Shown here piece by piece: positions 1 through 11,624 of a stretch of 64,000 nucleotides of DNA. Within the stretch, counting starts at the first letter, position 1. Every line of letters starts with the position of its first letter. Source of the stretch: Pollenia angustigena (taxonomy: Eukaryota > Arthropoda > Insecta > Diptera > Polleniidae). Location of the stretch: contig OV884056.1 in the NCBI GenBank assembly GCA_930367215.1, positions 39,432,308 through 39,496,307 of the forward strand, written 5' to 3'. Under the pieces are notes generated by a model that was not told the origin of the DNA, searched no databases, and saw only the letters and a program-made list of their open reading frames with translations. Both the position numbers and the translations under genes were made by a program.

Positions 1-532
1 TTCTAGTCCTAAAAAATTGTGACGTACCAAATTTTCCGGGAGTAGTGTTTATATTAGGCTTAGGGTAAATTATGGACGGATTTCCACGAAATTTAACAGC
101 GTGATTTCCAGTCAAAAAAACAAGTTTTTGCAAAATCTTATCTCTTTCCATGCCTTGGTCCAGCATTTATGTTATTTTTTGTAACAAAATTATCAATTTT
201 TTTAGGTGGTGGTTCCACATTTTGATTCATAGCTCTGGTCCTACTGAACCGATTTTGCTGGATTTCAATCCCAAACTGCTTAGGATAACTACAAGCAATT
301 TGGCTTCAAGTTTGTTCATTTCTTTTGAGTTGTTCGAAAGTGAGGGTGTTTTCAACAGACTGACAGACGGACGACGGACAGACAAACGGACATAGCTAAA
401 TCGACTTAGAATTACTCAAGGACCCAGAATAATTTTGCTTTATGTGGTCTGAGATGAATAGTAAAAAAGTTTCACACGAAATGACAAACTTAATATACCG
501 TCTTCACAACTAATTGTGCTGGAGGGTATAAT
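1..532 (+). repeat. HINE/DINE-like repeat R1, 3' part
   Basis: The 3' portion of a dispersed repeat that recurs at 18,721, 40,087 and 57,821; the 5' end lies before the window. Shared blocks are the gttttaggcg/ttttccggga monomer remnant, a ggtggttccacattttgatt block, a GACGGAC-type run near 360-390, a tatgtggtctgagatgaata block and the end GGAGGGTATA. The GTCY-type run plus the GGGTATA terminus recall Drosophila DINE-1/HINE (Helentron-associated) elements; that classification is inference. The 81-codon open frame at 150-395 is part of the repeat and recurs in other copies, so I do not treat it as a gene. Confidence 0.75.
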
Positions 533-716
533 AATTGTGAAATTGTAGTATCAGTATTGACTGGTTTGACAGTATTGTCAGCATGCGATAAAAAATGAAC
601 AAGACGTGATAGCCCAATTTTTATGCCAGATTCGAATGCTTCGTTTCTTCAGTAAATTTTTTCTAAATTTGTAGACCAGTGTAATTATCGGTCGAACTTA
701 GTCTGAATTGAACTTT

Positions 717-1459
717 AATAGCCGTATTCATAATCATTTTAAACATCATTTCAAATCTGTTTTAAGCATAAATCGTTTAAATTTTATTCATAAGCGAATA
801 TTACCCTAAAAACCCGTATTTTAAACCTTGTGTAAATAAATAAGTGAATTTTAACAAACCATTTTTTTCTTTTTCCTGTGTGTTTATGGTCATTTTGAAC
901 ATTTTTGCGAGAAATTTTCCGTTAATATATTATTTTATGTATTTATACAAATAAAATGAAATTCAAGATGTGTATGTATGTAAAATGTATATTATTAAAA
1001 TATTTTTAAATTTCACAAATTAAAGCTCAAAAAATTATTAACTGTACATTGTGAACTAGTGATGTTTAAACGATCAAAACAAATAAAATAAAACTCGTTA
1101 TTTGAATACTTTTTTTATCTTCAATAAAATCATCATCTAAATTGCACTTTGTTTTGTTTTGTTTGAACTCTTTTTATTTTTTTAAATACAAGAGAAACTA
1201 TAGTACAACTATTCATATATAAAAAACCATATTTTTCTCACAGAACCCAAAAAAAAATTTAGATACGAGTGTGATTCAAGTGACAAAGAAAAGAGATAGC
1301 GTTGCCACCATCCAATTAAATAGTACGGTAAAACGTTTATTAGTTAAAAAGCTGATTATGAATACGAATTTTAAAAAAAGCTTTTTTAGGCTTAAAATGT
1401 TTTTTAACTAAAATTCATCTAACCCCTGAATTATGATTTTTTTAGGAATACGGCTGTAA
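717..1459. repeat. TIR element with AGCCGTATTC ends, copy A
   Basis: AGCCGTATTCATAA near 717 is matched in inverse near 1,430-1,459 (GAATACGGCT). The same terminal motif bounds a much larger element at 39,757-44,886. The interior is AT-rich with no coding signal. No convincing target duplication was found, so the boundaries are approximate. Confidence 0.45.
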
Positions 1460-2150
1460 ATCTGTTGCCCAACGGATGTCAAAAGACATCTTTACTCGAA
1501 TGCCTCTCCCTACTCTGCGCCTATCTATGTACACTTATGTTATATTGCTGAAAATGTTTATGTTTGTATGTATGAGGTCATGTCCGGAATTCCGTTCCGA
1601 TTTTTAAAAAAACTTTTTTACACAATTAAGGATAGAACTTCCTAATGAACACATGCTGTATAATGTTCCACTTAAGTGCTTAGGATAGGACTAAGGGACG
1701 ATAAGCCTTCTTCACTCAGAAAATACTAATTATCGTTCAAGAAGAGATATTTACGTAGGTACTCAAAAGAAAAACAAAGCCATTTTTACTAGAGTACGCT
1801 GTTCACCCTCCAATTCTCCGCAAGTCTATCTGTCTGCTCAACGGTCTCCTAAACGAGTGCGAAAGTGACTTTTGCGTTTGCTGTAATAAAATTGGAAAAA
1901 TGGGTTCTTTAGATTTTGCAAATAAGGAACAAGAGGGGGAAATAGGGTTAATTACTGCCTCTAACCAATTGCGATTAATCATAGTTATTTCAGCGTTAAT
2001 AAAACACACAGGTTTATATTTTTTTTAAAGGTATGAAAATGAAGGGACAGTTTAGCAATTTCTGTCTATCCGAAATATTTGTAATGATTTGGATGAAAAC
2101 CTACATACAATAAAACACACATGTGTATTGAAATTAACAAAAAAAAAACT
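1460..2150. other. unassigned intergenic DNA
   Basis: No recognisable gene or repeat. A 68-codon minus-strand frame at 1,803-2,009 has no recognisable motif and is probably chance. Confidence 0.5.
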
Positions 2151-2340
2151 GAAATTCGGCAATAAATAATAAAGTGTGGTTGGTCATACATTTGACCCAT
2201 CTAGGAGCTTCCTACGCGCTGCAGGGGTCAAATTAAAGAATTTGATTAAACCGCAATATTTGTATGGTACAGCGCGTAGGATGCTCCTAGATGGTGTAAA
2301 TGTATGACCAACACCACTTTATTATTTATTGCCGAATTTC
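2151..2340. mobile_element. hairpin MITE, 190 bp
   Basis: Arms of about 71 bp at 2,151-2,222 and 2,270-2,340 are almost perfectly inverse, from gaaattcggcaataaat on the left to atttattgccgaatttc on the right, leaving a loop of about 47 bp. The near-perfect pairing suggests a relatively young non-autonomous DNA element. No coding capacity. Confidence 0.8.
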
Positions 2341-2775
2341 GTTTTTATATGGTAAATAGGGTATATATAAGTTTGTCATTCCGTTTGTAATTTCTATAAT
2401 ATTCATGTTAGACCATATAAAGTATATATATTCTGGGTCCTTATGAGGAGCGAAGTTGATTTAACGATGTCCGTCCGAAGACCCCATATATGATGGGGGC
2501 CAGGTTATTATACATTTATGTCACATATGATCAGGAATTGTTTGCTATTGAAATTTAGCATGATCGGTCCACAAATGGCTGAGATATGAGTAAAAAACCA
2601 CGACCGCCTCAAATTTTTTTTCTTAAAAGGTCCAATTAGACGTGACGTTACCATACCAACACTGTGTTACCAAAACGACATAAACATAACATACAAACCA
2701 ATTAAATTTTGGTTTATACGGTCATACAGTGGCTATGGTAAAACAGTGTTGGTATGTGGATTTTATTTGTAATGT

Positions 2776-3148
2776 CCCAGCGGTAAATATTGAAAGGACC
2801 GCAAGTGACAGGCCTTTTTGAAGGCCTCTATACTCCTTTCTTAAAGATTCGCTTCGCATGATATCCTGCCTTCAGAAGTATGCCTTCTAGAAGGTATAAA
2901 CTTCTTTTTAAAAGACCTTCTAAAATATTCAGTACACATTCGCTACTCCCTTCTTTGAGAAGGGAGAAAGGAAGCTGTTCAGTTTTATTTACTTTTTATT
3001 TTTAGTGACCTTCCTTACTCCCTTCTTTGGGAAGGGATCGAAGTTGTTTTTAAAGGAATGGAATGCGGCGAGAAGGGCTTCTGGCTGCTTGTGACTGCTA
3101 AATAAGGCCTTCTATTAGGCCTCTTTACTCATTCTAGTTTTCGCTGGG
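2776..3148. mobile_element. CCCAGCG-TIR MITE nested in R2
   Basis: Ends are CCCAGCGGTAAA and, inverted, CCCAGCGAAAAC. The uninterrupted paralogue (minus strand of 6,715-6,745) shows the empty site reading aatGTGTTTAA, so the insertion duplicated a 2-bp GT. The interior carries paired ccttctttgagaaggga-type hairpins. It belongs with the other CCC(A/T)G-ended elements of this window. Confidence 0.75.
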
Positions 3149-3270
3149 GTGTTTAATTTTACGCATACACATACACATTAATGCATGTATATGATATGCC
3201 GCTCAAATAAAGAAACAAACTCAATATATATTTTAATTTAATATTTTAATTTAACGCTTCTTCAGTAAAA

Positions 3271-3337
3271 GCATTCGTAGCCGCGTTGTTAAGTTCTCTC
3301 CTGAGACTGATGATATTGCCAGTTCTAATCCCAAAAA
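3271..3337 (+). repeat. tRNA-derived module inside R2
   Basis: An A-box-like TAGCCGCGTTGTTAAG at 3,278-3,293 and a B-box-like AGTTCTAATCCC at 3,321-3,332 have tRNA spacing and resemble a class II (Ser/Leu-like) tRNA. It is antisense to the surrounding R2 repeat. No complete cloverleaf can be drawn, so it is a pseudo-tRNA or SINE remnant rather than a tRNA gene. Confidence 0.5.
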
Positions 3338-3641
3338 GAATATTTTTCATTTTTTTTATATAATTTTTGTATATTCTATAAAACGATTTTAAGATTGTAA
3401 AAGAATTTCAAACATCAACTTTGGCAAAAGAGGAAACGGGCTTAGGTACGTATATAAATTGTTTGTTTTTTTTATATTCTTCGGCATGACGAAATGAAAA
3501 GTTGCCGTGGCTCAATTAATATTTATTTATACCTATCTAAACAACGTTATTTATGTATATAACTTTTTGTTACTTCCTCATCATGGTGAAGGGTATATAA
3601 GATTCGGCATAGTCGAATAAAGCACTCTTACTTGTTTTTCT

Positions 3642-4157
3642 TAATATCAATAAACTGAACCGTTTTTGAGCTACGCGAATATATGCTGTGGAACCTCCTA
3701 CTTTTTGGAAATAATGGTATATCTTGAAAACAAGAGCTAACGTTAAAAAAACGGTAAGCTCCACTGGATTCGGCGTGCCCCAATTAGGTTAAAATGCCAG
3801 GTGCCTGGCTTGACTGTCTTTTGCAACTAGCACAGTGTACTTATTGCACAAAATTACAATATTAAAATTCTAATTTAAGATTATTATTTTAAAGGTTGCG
3901 AAAGAAAAGAAGCACCTCCTTCAAAGTTTCAGGATTTTAGTTTGTGGTATTATATAAAAAAAAATCAGCCAAAAAAAAAATAAGTTTTTGACTTAGTCCG
4001 ATTTTAAAATTTAATATTTTGCAAAAGAAATTTTTTTTCTTCAATATATGGTTCGTAGCCCCAAGTATTCTCTTCTAAATGACATTAAAATCATCGATTT
4101 GACATGGAATTACCCAGTGTATTTATCAAAAATAAAAATTTGGAATTTTATTAATAA
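3642..4157. other. unassigned intergenic DNA
   Basis: AT-rich sequence with homopolymer A/T runs. I see no gene or repeat boundary. Confidence 0.5.
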
Positions 4158-5074
4158 CTAGATTAACCCGGTGCGCTTCGCTACAGTGCTGTAACCACGT
4201 TTGAAGACTCTCCCTTTAATAGTTTTTCAGTTGAGAGATATTTAATATATGCATCCTATGTGAGGTATTTCCCCCCCTCTGCCTACCCGCTTTATTTTTA
4301 TTTTCAAAAGTGTAGTATACCATAAGAGTGACTTCTACAAAGTTTGAACATTTTAATCATTGGTGGGTACCACTTCCCCCGCTGCTATTTTATTTCAATT
4401 TTGGGGCTCAGAAGATCCTACTACCAATAGTTCAAAAAATGCGTGCAGCGGCTCATTAATATTTCTATCTATGAGGAGTACTGCTCCTCCTCTGTCTACC
4501 CCGCCCGTTTTTATATTGAAATTTAAAGTTTACCATAATAGTACCTTTAACCACGTTTGAAGACTCTCCCTTTAAAAGTTCTTCAGTTGAGCGATATTTA
4601 ATATATGCATCCTATGGGGGATATTTCCCCACTTGCGCCTACCCACTTTATTTTTATTTCCAAAAGTGTAGTATACCATAAGAGTGACTTCTACAAAGTT
4701 TGAACATTCTCACTATTACAGTTCTTTAGTTATGCGATATTAAACATTGGCATCCTATGGGGGGATACCACTTCCCCTGCTGCTATATTATTTTAATTTT
4801 GGGACTCAGAACGTCCTACTACCAAAAGTTCAACAAAATGAGTGCAGTGGCTTTTAAGATATGCGATACTTAATATTGGCATCCTATGAGGGATACCAAT
4901 TCCCCTGCCCCTATCGAAAAAATAGGTAGTCTATTTTATTTTTAGGGCTCACATGATGTTAGTGTAAAAATTTTAGGAAAATCGGTTCAGTTGTTTAGGA
5001 GTCTATAAGCCAACAAACAAACAAAAAAACAAACAAACAAACATACAAACATTTTTCATTTTTATAAATATAGA
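4158..5074 (-). mobile_element. non-autonomous Helitron
   Basis: On the minus strand the element starts TC at 5,074-5,073 (TCTATATTTATAAAAATG) and ends CTAG at 4,161-4,158, preceded by the GC-rich stretch GCGAAGCGCACCGGG. The host base is A before TC and T after CTAG, the canonical Helitron A^T insertion. It encodes no Rep/helicase. The interior is a direct duplication: the block beginning ccacgtttgaagactctccc occurs at about 4,195 and 4,552 (period near 357 bp), with further half-length repeats of the gcatcctatg motif. Confidence 0.7.
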
Positions 5075-6239
5075 TAAATAGATCAATTTTGTATTCCCAA
5101 AAAATAACTCTGATATTATGATTATTGTATTTTCATTTAAATTTTCTTATTATTATTTTAGCCATAACAAAATATGATGGTGGCTTCTTTGTAGAAACCA
5201 GTTTGCTAGAAGCGCCCATATCAAAAAAATTTGTTTTATCTGCATGAAAAAAAAACAAGCCTTGTTTGTAACATGTGTTCGATTGTTTGAGAAAATAAAA
5301 GACCGATTCTTTCGAGAATGAAACCAAATAGTTGTTACACAAAGGACTTTGATAGGTACAGCAAATAAAAACCGCAGAATTTAGTAATATTTGTGCAAAG
5401 TCGGATTCGTACCTGTTTTAAATCAAATATTTTTTTTCTATATCTTCCAACAAAATCAATTACACATTCTTTCCAAATAAAGCAAAGACAGTAATTTACG
5501 ATTTTATTTACCATTTGAAAATTCGATGCAATAAAATTTTATTTAAAAAAGCTTCGAATTTAATTTGAAATTTGTTATTCAATACTTAAGGTTTATTTTA
5601 TTTTTCCACTTTTTTTACCCCATAAAAGTTTTACATTGTTGTTAAGCGAACGTGGGCGGCTGGGTTGGTTGTATGTTAACAAACACCGAAAGTAACAACG
5701 CGTTTTTATTTCAATTCAAGGATTAAACTAAAAAAAATAAAATTTGTTTCATTAAAATGTACCTTTTTTGTATTTTGCATTAAAAGGTCTTTTAAGCCAA
5801 CAAAAAAAAAAAAAAAAAAAATTGTGTAGCTATTAAAAGATCTAAAAAAATAAAAGAAAAATTTTAATGAGTTTGCAATTTATTGTTAAGTACAACAAAT
5901 GAAAAAAGCTCATACATTTTAACCCTATTTTTTGTCTATTTTTTTAAGCGTTTAACTTTTCAGCTGTAATGAATACTTTTCTCTAAAGAGAAAAAGGATA
6001 ATAAAAATATATTAAATCAAGAACTAAAATGTTTTGATGTGAGTAATTAAAATGAACATGAAAATAATATCTTGGGCTGGTACGAAATCTATTTCTTGGC
6101 CGTTTGAATTTTCAAATTATTAAACTGTGAAGTACTCATATAATTTTTAATCATCATGGAAACATAAACATAATATAAATATAAATATAAATAAATATCA
6201 GTACAAAAAAAGGAAGCTATATTTAGGAGACGGTATCAT
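5075..6239. other. unassigned intergenic DNA
   Basis: AT-rich, with an A-run near 5,805-5,822 and an ATAA/TATAAA-type low-complexity run near 6,170-6,200. A 69-codon minus-strand frame at 5,133-5,342 has no recognisable domain. No repeat ends seen. Confidence 0.5.
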
Positions 6240-7226
6240 AAAATAAGTAAGAGTGCTATATTCGGCTATGCCGAATCTTCTATACCCTTCACCATGATGA
6301 GATAAGAATAAAACGGTATATACATAAATAACGTTCTTTAGATAGGTATAAATAAATATTAATTGGGCCACGCCAACTTTTAATTTCTTCATGCCGAAGA
6401 ATATAAAATAAAGAAAAAATTTATATATGTACCTAAGCCCGTTTCCTCTTTTGCCAAAGTTGATGTTTGAAATTCGTTTTATAATCTTAAAATCGTTTTA
6501 TAGAACATACAAAAATTAAATAAAAAATATGAAAAAAAATTATTTTTGAGATTCGAACTGGCAATATCATCAGTCTCAGGAGAGAACTTAACAACTCGGC
6601 TAAGAATGCTTTTACTGAAGAAGCGTTAAATTAAAATATATTGAGTCTATGAGTTTGTTTCTTTATTTGAGCGGCATATCATATACATGCATTAATGTGT
6701 ATGTGTATGCGTAAAATTAAACACATTACAAATAAAATCCACCACTTGTAGTGAAGGGTATAAAAAAACAACATAAAAAAACCACATTACCAACACTGTA
6801 TTACCATAGCCACTGTATGATCGTATAAACCAAAATTGAATTGGTTTGTATGGTATGTTTATGTCGTCTTGGTAATACAGTGTTGGTATGGTAATGTAAC
6901 GTCTAATTGGACCTTTAAAGGAAAAAATTTGAGGCAGTCGTGGTTTTTTATTCATATCACCACCATTTGTGGACCGATCTTGCCGAATTTTAATAGCAAA
7001 CAATTCCGGACCATATGTGACATAAATGTATAATAACCTGGCCCCCATCATATATGGGGTCTTCGGAAAATCCATTTCAACGGACAGACAGACATCGTTA
7101 AATCAGCTTCGCTCCTCATAAGGAACCAGAATATATATACTTAATAGGGTCTAACATCAATATTATAGAAATTACAAACGGAATGACAAACTTATATATA
7201 CCCTTTTCACCACCTGTGGTGAATAT
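6240..7226 (+). repeat. HINE-like repeat R2, plus copy
   Basis: Starts aataagtaagagtgctatat with the TTCGGC/GCCGAA hairpin and TATACCCTTCACC. It ends near tcaccacctgtggtgaatat. It is the inverted partner of the copy at 2,345-3,641 and supplies the empty site for the MITE at 2,776. An inner palindrome at about 6,785-6,900 carries the aacactgtattaccat/atggtaatacagtgtt pair. The 127-codon minus frame at 6,692-7,075 is repeat sequence, not a gene. Confidence 0.75.
6545..6610 (-). repeat. tRNA-derived module inside R2
   Basis: The minus strand shows an A-box-like TAGCCGAGTTGTTAAG (6,606-6,591) and a B-box-like AGTTCGAATCTC (6,560-6,549). It is a better match to the Pol III consensus than the copy at 3,271-3,337 and is again antisense to R2. 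Confidence 0.55.
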
Positions 7227-7389
7227 AAGGATAGAAAATTAAAAAAAAAAAAAAACATTAAGACTCAACCGGTTTCAAATATAATTTACGATAATATTTA
7301 ACTTTTTCAGTACGTTTAAGTAATGTTTTTATTGAAATAAAGAGGAAAGTTAATCGATTTTGGTCAATCGCAATGCCAATTTCCTTGTA

Positions 7390-7924
7390 CAGTCAAATCC
7401 CTATAATTTGTACCCCGATAAATCGTAATTCCCGATAATTCGTAATAAGCTGTCGGTCCCTTGAAAAATCTCGTTAATTCGTAAAATTTCCATACATTTT
7501 GTTCCCCTCGATAATTCGCAATTTTTTTTTTTCAAATAAAATCTTCTTTACCTCTTATAAATCGTAATTGTTTGCTTACTACCACATATAATTCGTAATA
7601 AAAACAACAAAAACATGGAAAGAATGATTTTTTGTTTACCACTATTTTGTTTTTGCGTGGGTTTTTGCTTGAGTGTGGATTTATTTTCTTAAGATCAGTT
7701 TGTTACATGAATAATTTTTATGTAAAATTTTTATATATTTCATTTTTAACAACTGTTTTTTATGTTTTTTTTTATCGTTTTAGTAAATAAATTGAAAAAC
7801 CCCGTTTATTCGTATTTATTTTAATTTTAACCCCGTTAAATCGAAACCCCGCTAAATTGAAAACTCCTATAATTCGTTAGAAATGGCCGGTCCCTGGCGA
7901 TTATGAATTATCGGGATTTTACTG
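7390..7924. mobile_element. pogo/Tigger-type MITE
   Basis: Ends are CAGTCAAATCCCTATAATT and, inverted, CAGTAAAATCCCGATAATTC, flanked by TA at 7,388-7,389 and 7,925-7,926. CAGT(C/A)AAA ends with TA duplication are typical of the pogo/Tigger branch of Tc1/mariner. Many aattcgtaa repeats lie inside both ends; no transposase. Confidence 0.75.
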
Positions 7925-8234
7925 TATTATGTAGATCTATCGACTTGGAACGCTTTTGGTAACTTCGGCGGTTTTCCTAAACGCCTGTTGCATTGTAGGA
8001 TTACATGACAACATTTTCTTAAATGCAACCATACAAATTTTGACAATGCATTCAATTCCGAAATGTAACTTTGTAGTTGTCACTGCGCAGAGAAAAGCAA
8101 AAAAAAAAAAAAAAAAAATTTAAATAATGTACATTAATGCAAACCATATTCATATACAATATAACGTAAGAATTTAAGTATAAAAAGCATCAACAACGTA
8201 TTGATACATTGTGAACACACGTTCACAGAAAAAA
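7925..8234. other. unassigned intergenic DNA
   Basis: Contains an A-run at about 8,098-8,118; nothing else recognised. Confidence 0.5.
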
Positions 8235-8499
8235 GTTTTGAACCAGTAAAAGCATTAATCAAAAATAAAATCAGTTTTAATTAAGAATTTAATCAAGTGA
8301 ATTAACCGTTTATTCAAGTGAATAAAACCTTAAATCCAGTGTATTAAACGTTAATTGACAATACTTATTTGCACCAGTAAACAAATTAATAATATCAATT
8401 AAACGTTTAATTCACTTGATTAAACATTTAATTAACTTGAGTACATTTTTTTATTAAAACTGATTTAATATTTGATTAATGCATTTAATGGTGCAAAAC
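8235..8499. mobile_element. MITE with about 47-bp TIRs, 265 bp
   Basis: The left end GTTTTGAACCAGTAAAAGC and the inverted right end GTTTTGCACCATTAAATGC stay alignable for about 47 bp. The interior has repeated attcacttgattaa-type blocks in both orientations. Superfamily not assignable. Confidence 0.65.
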
Positions 8500-8675
8500 C
8501 CAAAAAGGGGTTTGTTACTTTTTATTTCCAGAAATTTTACACGAGAAAGCGTTTGCACTCGATGACTTTGAAAGAGTTGAACTGTTTTACTCTACAACAG
8601 TAAAGTTCGTTTAAATATTCTTTTTTACAAAACTTCAGAAGAACTTTAAAAAATCGCTAAAATAATATAAATGAC

Positions 8676-9893
8676 AACAAGTAAGAGTGCTATATTCCGC
8701 TGTGCCGAATCTTATATACCCTTCACCATTGTGCGAGTAGAATAGAGAGCAACTAAATAATTTTTACATACACATATACATACATATTAACAATACTTAC
8801 AACTTCATTAAAAATTAAATTTAAAAAGCGATAAGTGGTAAATATTTTTTATTATAAAATAATAAAGAAGGGTGAAAACGAAAATCATATTGGGCGTTAT
8901 GCTAGTATATGTAAACAAATACGAAGGGGGGGTGAGGGGATAGGAAGAAGAGACGACAACCGGATTTGAACTTCGCTTTGCATAAGGATCCATAATATAT
9001 ATACTTTATAGGGTGTAGGACCTTCGGTGAAGGGTATAAAAAACAATCTTAATTATAAAAAAGAGTAATTTTTGGGATTTCAGTATTTTGGTCATAACTC
9101 TGCTATTTCTTAACCGATTTGACAGATTTATATACCGACGTGTTAAAGAAGAAATTTGCCAGTTATTTTGGCTATAAAACGTGGACTCGAGAAGAAATAT
9201 GGTTCCTGAAAATGGGTATTTTTCAAAAAAAAATTAATATTTTGGTCATAACTTTTTCGTATCTGAACCGATTTTCCCGAGTTTTTCAGAAAATATTTTC
9301 TATTAAAAATTTCCGATCTTCTGATATATAAGGCGTAACCAAAGGTCATATTACAGTCAAAAAATTCAGGTTTTTATAAAATTTTTTATACTTCTTGTAT
9401 GAGGGGTACCACGCCTACTTCTCCAATCCCGTCCACATTTTGTAGGATGGTGTTTATTTATAACCTAAATGTTTTTACCTAATTTTAAAGCTTTGGCTTA
9501 TGCCGTTCTCCAGATATACAGAAAAAAGTAATACAAATACAACAACCACAAGGGATTTTTTGGAAAAATTAGAGGCAGTCGTGGTTTTTTGGTCATATCT
9601 CAGCCATTGTTGGACCGATCTGGCTGAATTTCAATAGCAAGAAATGGTGGAATATATCTAACATAAATGTAAAACAACCTAGCCGCTATCATGTCTGGAG
9701 TCTCCGGAAAACACATATCAAACGTAAGACGGATGGACGGACAGACGGACGGATATTGGTTAATCAATTTCTCTCCTCATAAGGACCCAGAATATATATA
9801 ATTTATAGGGTCTAAGATCAATATTGTAGAAATTACAAACGGAATGACAAACTTATATATACCCTTTTCCACCTGTGGTGAAGGGTATAAAAA
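8676..9893 (+). repeat. HINE-like repeat R2, composite copy
   Basis: Starts aacaagtaagagtgctatat at about 8,678. A first complete 3' terminus (ccttcggtgaagggtataaa) lies near 9,020-9,040, yet repeat sequence continues, with its own GACGGACGGAC run at about 9,730-9,750, to a second terminus ggtgaagggtataaa at 9,880-9,893. The same short-plus-long arrangement occurs at 21,700-23,284. The mirrored frames at 9,119-9,349 are repeat sequence. Confidence 0.7.
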
Positions 9894-10470
9894 TAGCCAA
9901 GTAAATCGTTACATAAATATTCGCTAAAAAAAAGTCGCCAGTCGCCAGTTGCCAAATGGAAAATACCACAGCCATGCGCGTTTCTAAATCGCCACGTTTA
10001 GCGAGAAATCGCCATATCCGACAGCCCTGTATGTCATTGTCCAACATGTATCATTGGCATTGCGTAAACTTGTCAAATTTATGTGTGGTCTGTATTGGTA
10101 ATTTAAACGCCCAGTTTTATACGTTTAAAGATGGTTTATATGTTTACTGATTAATAGATTTGTTGGTTTAAACACATTTTAAACCAAAAAGAGAGTTTAA
10201 CTTGCTCTAATCTATTAGCCCTAAGTGTGTAAAACCAACTAGATTTTTGATGTCCTTTCAAGCTTCAAATTTGAAATATAAAAAGTGTTTTGTCTCTCCG
10301 GTAAAATGTGCTTAAAGAGAGTTCGTAGGTTTGCATATAAATCCGACGATATACTATTTATAACGTACGTGTGTAGGAAGGTTGAAAGGATATCTAATAA
10401 GATCATCAAAAACAGAGTAAAAACTTATTCAAATATTTAAAGTAGGCCTAGGTTGCATGTATATATATTA
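9894..10470. other. unassigned intergenic DNA
   Basis: A somewhat GC-richer patch at 9,930-10,030 (repeated cgcca motifs) may be a worn MITE end. No gene. Confidence 0.45.
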
Positions 10471-11624
10471 GGGTGGCCGTTATTTTCTTTTTTTTGATTT
10501 CTTATATTCTCCCCCACCAAATCGGTTCAGTTTTATGTAAAAAAAATACAAAAAAATTTCGTAGCGATAAGTTGTGTTTTAGGGGGGGCGTCCGCCCCTC
10601 AAAGTTTGCCATCAAGCCATTTATTCAAATGTAATTTGTTTGCATATGACTATCTCTTAAAAACAACATTTTACAAAAACATGATATATAGCAATATTTT
10701 AGCTCTTCTAGTCAACAACATTAGCCTCGAAGAAAGTTTTTTGCTAAAATTAATATTTAAGAAAATAATTAAGAAAATAACAACAAAATTCCAAACATTT
10801 TATATACGTTTTATATATATAAAAGAGGGATTTAATGTCAAGTGAACTAATTTTGAAATCGATGTCTTTCGATTTGGATGATTTTTTTGTTTTTTTTTGA
10901 ATTTTTTAAAATTTTTTTTTTAAATTTACAACTTGGCAAAAAAAAAAAAAAAAAAAGTTTTAAATATAAAAAAAATATGTTAAAAAATTTTTTAAAATAA
11001 CCAAAAAATTTTTAAAAAGATTGATTAAATAGCTATCTAAGCTGCTTGAGACAAATTTTGCTAACCCCAATTGGTAATAAGTTACATGGATGTGAAAGAA
11101 CACCTGTATGGCCAAAATTTCAAACTTTGACCCTCCCAAACTCAGAAACTTTTTGACCGATCTTGTTGAAAATTTGTGTCTGAACTACTATTCAATGGGA
11201 CTAACGGTGGTGCATCCAAATCGAAAGATTTCGATTTCAAAATTAGTTCACTTGACATTAAATCCCTCTTTTATATATATAAAACGTATATAAAATGTTT
11301 GGAATTTTGTTGTTATTTTCTTAAATATTAATTTTAGCAAAAAACTTTCTTCGAGGCTAATGTTCTTGACTAGAAGAGCTAAAATATTGCCATATACCAT
11401 GTTCTTGTAAAATGTTGTTTTTAAGAGATAGTCATATGCAAACAAATTACATTTGAATAAATGGCTTGATGGCAAACTTTGAGGGGCCGACGCCCCCCCT
11501 AAAACACAACTTATCGCTACGAAATTTTTTTGTATTTTTTTCTACATAAAACTGAACCGATTTGGGGGGGGGAGAATATAAGAAATCAAAAAAAAAAAGT
11601 TCTCCATACAACTAACGGCCACGC
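10471..11624. mobile_element. foldback element with about 410-bp arms
   Basis: The left arm 10,471-10,880 and right arm 11,212-11,624 are inverse copies, ending GGGTGGCCGTTA and, inverted, GCGTGGCCGTTA. Arm differences are few (for example a short insertion in the left arm near 10,765). The centre, about 330 bp, is unique and AT-rich. The paired frames at 10,606-10,845 (+) and 11,248-11,475 (-) encode the same peptide because the arms mirror each other; I do not regard them as genes. Flanks are AT dinucleotide runs, so the target duplication cannot be read. Confidence 0.8.

Larger units (their letters stand above)
2345..3641 (-). repeat. HINE-like repeat R2, minus copy
   Basis: Read on the minus strand it begins AACAAGTAAG AGTGCT (3,641 downward), followed by the imperfect TCGGC..GCCGA hairpin and TATACCCTTCACC. 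It ends near 2,345 with the AGGGTATA side. It closely matches the plus-strand copy at 6,240-7,226, including the internal tRNA-like block, but carries an extra 373-bp insertion at 2,776-3,148. Confidence 0.75.

Noticed and set aside
150..395. 81-codon open frame, with longer relatives at 19,145 and 58,373
   Set aside because: It recurs in every R1 copy because it lies in the repeat, has no known domain, and is differently truncated in each; treated as repeat sequence.
6692..7075. 127-codon minus-strand frame, the longest in its region
   Set aside because: Lies wholly within the R2 repeat, has no domain, and is broken in the other R2 copies.
10606..11475. Mirrored 79- and 75-codon frames encoding the same peptide
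   Set aside because: They are the two arms of the foldback read on opposite strands; no domain and no start context support.
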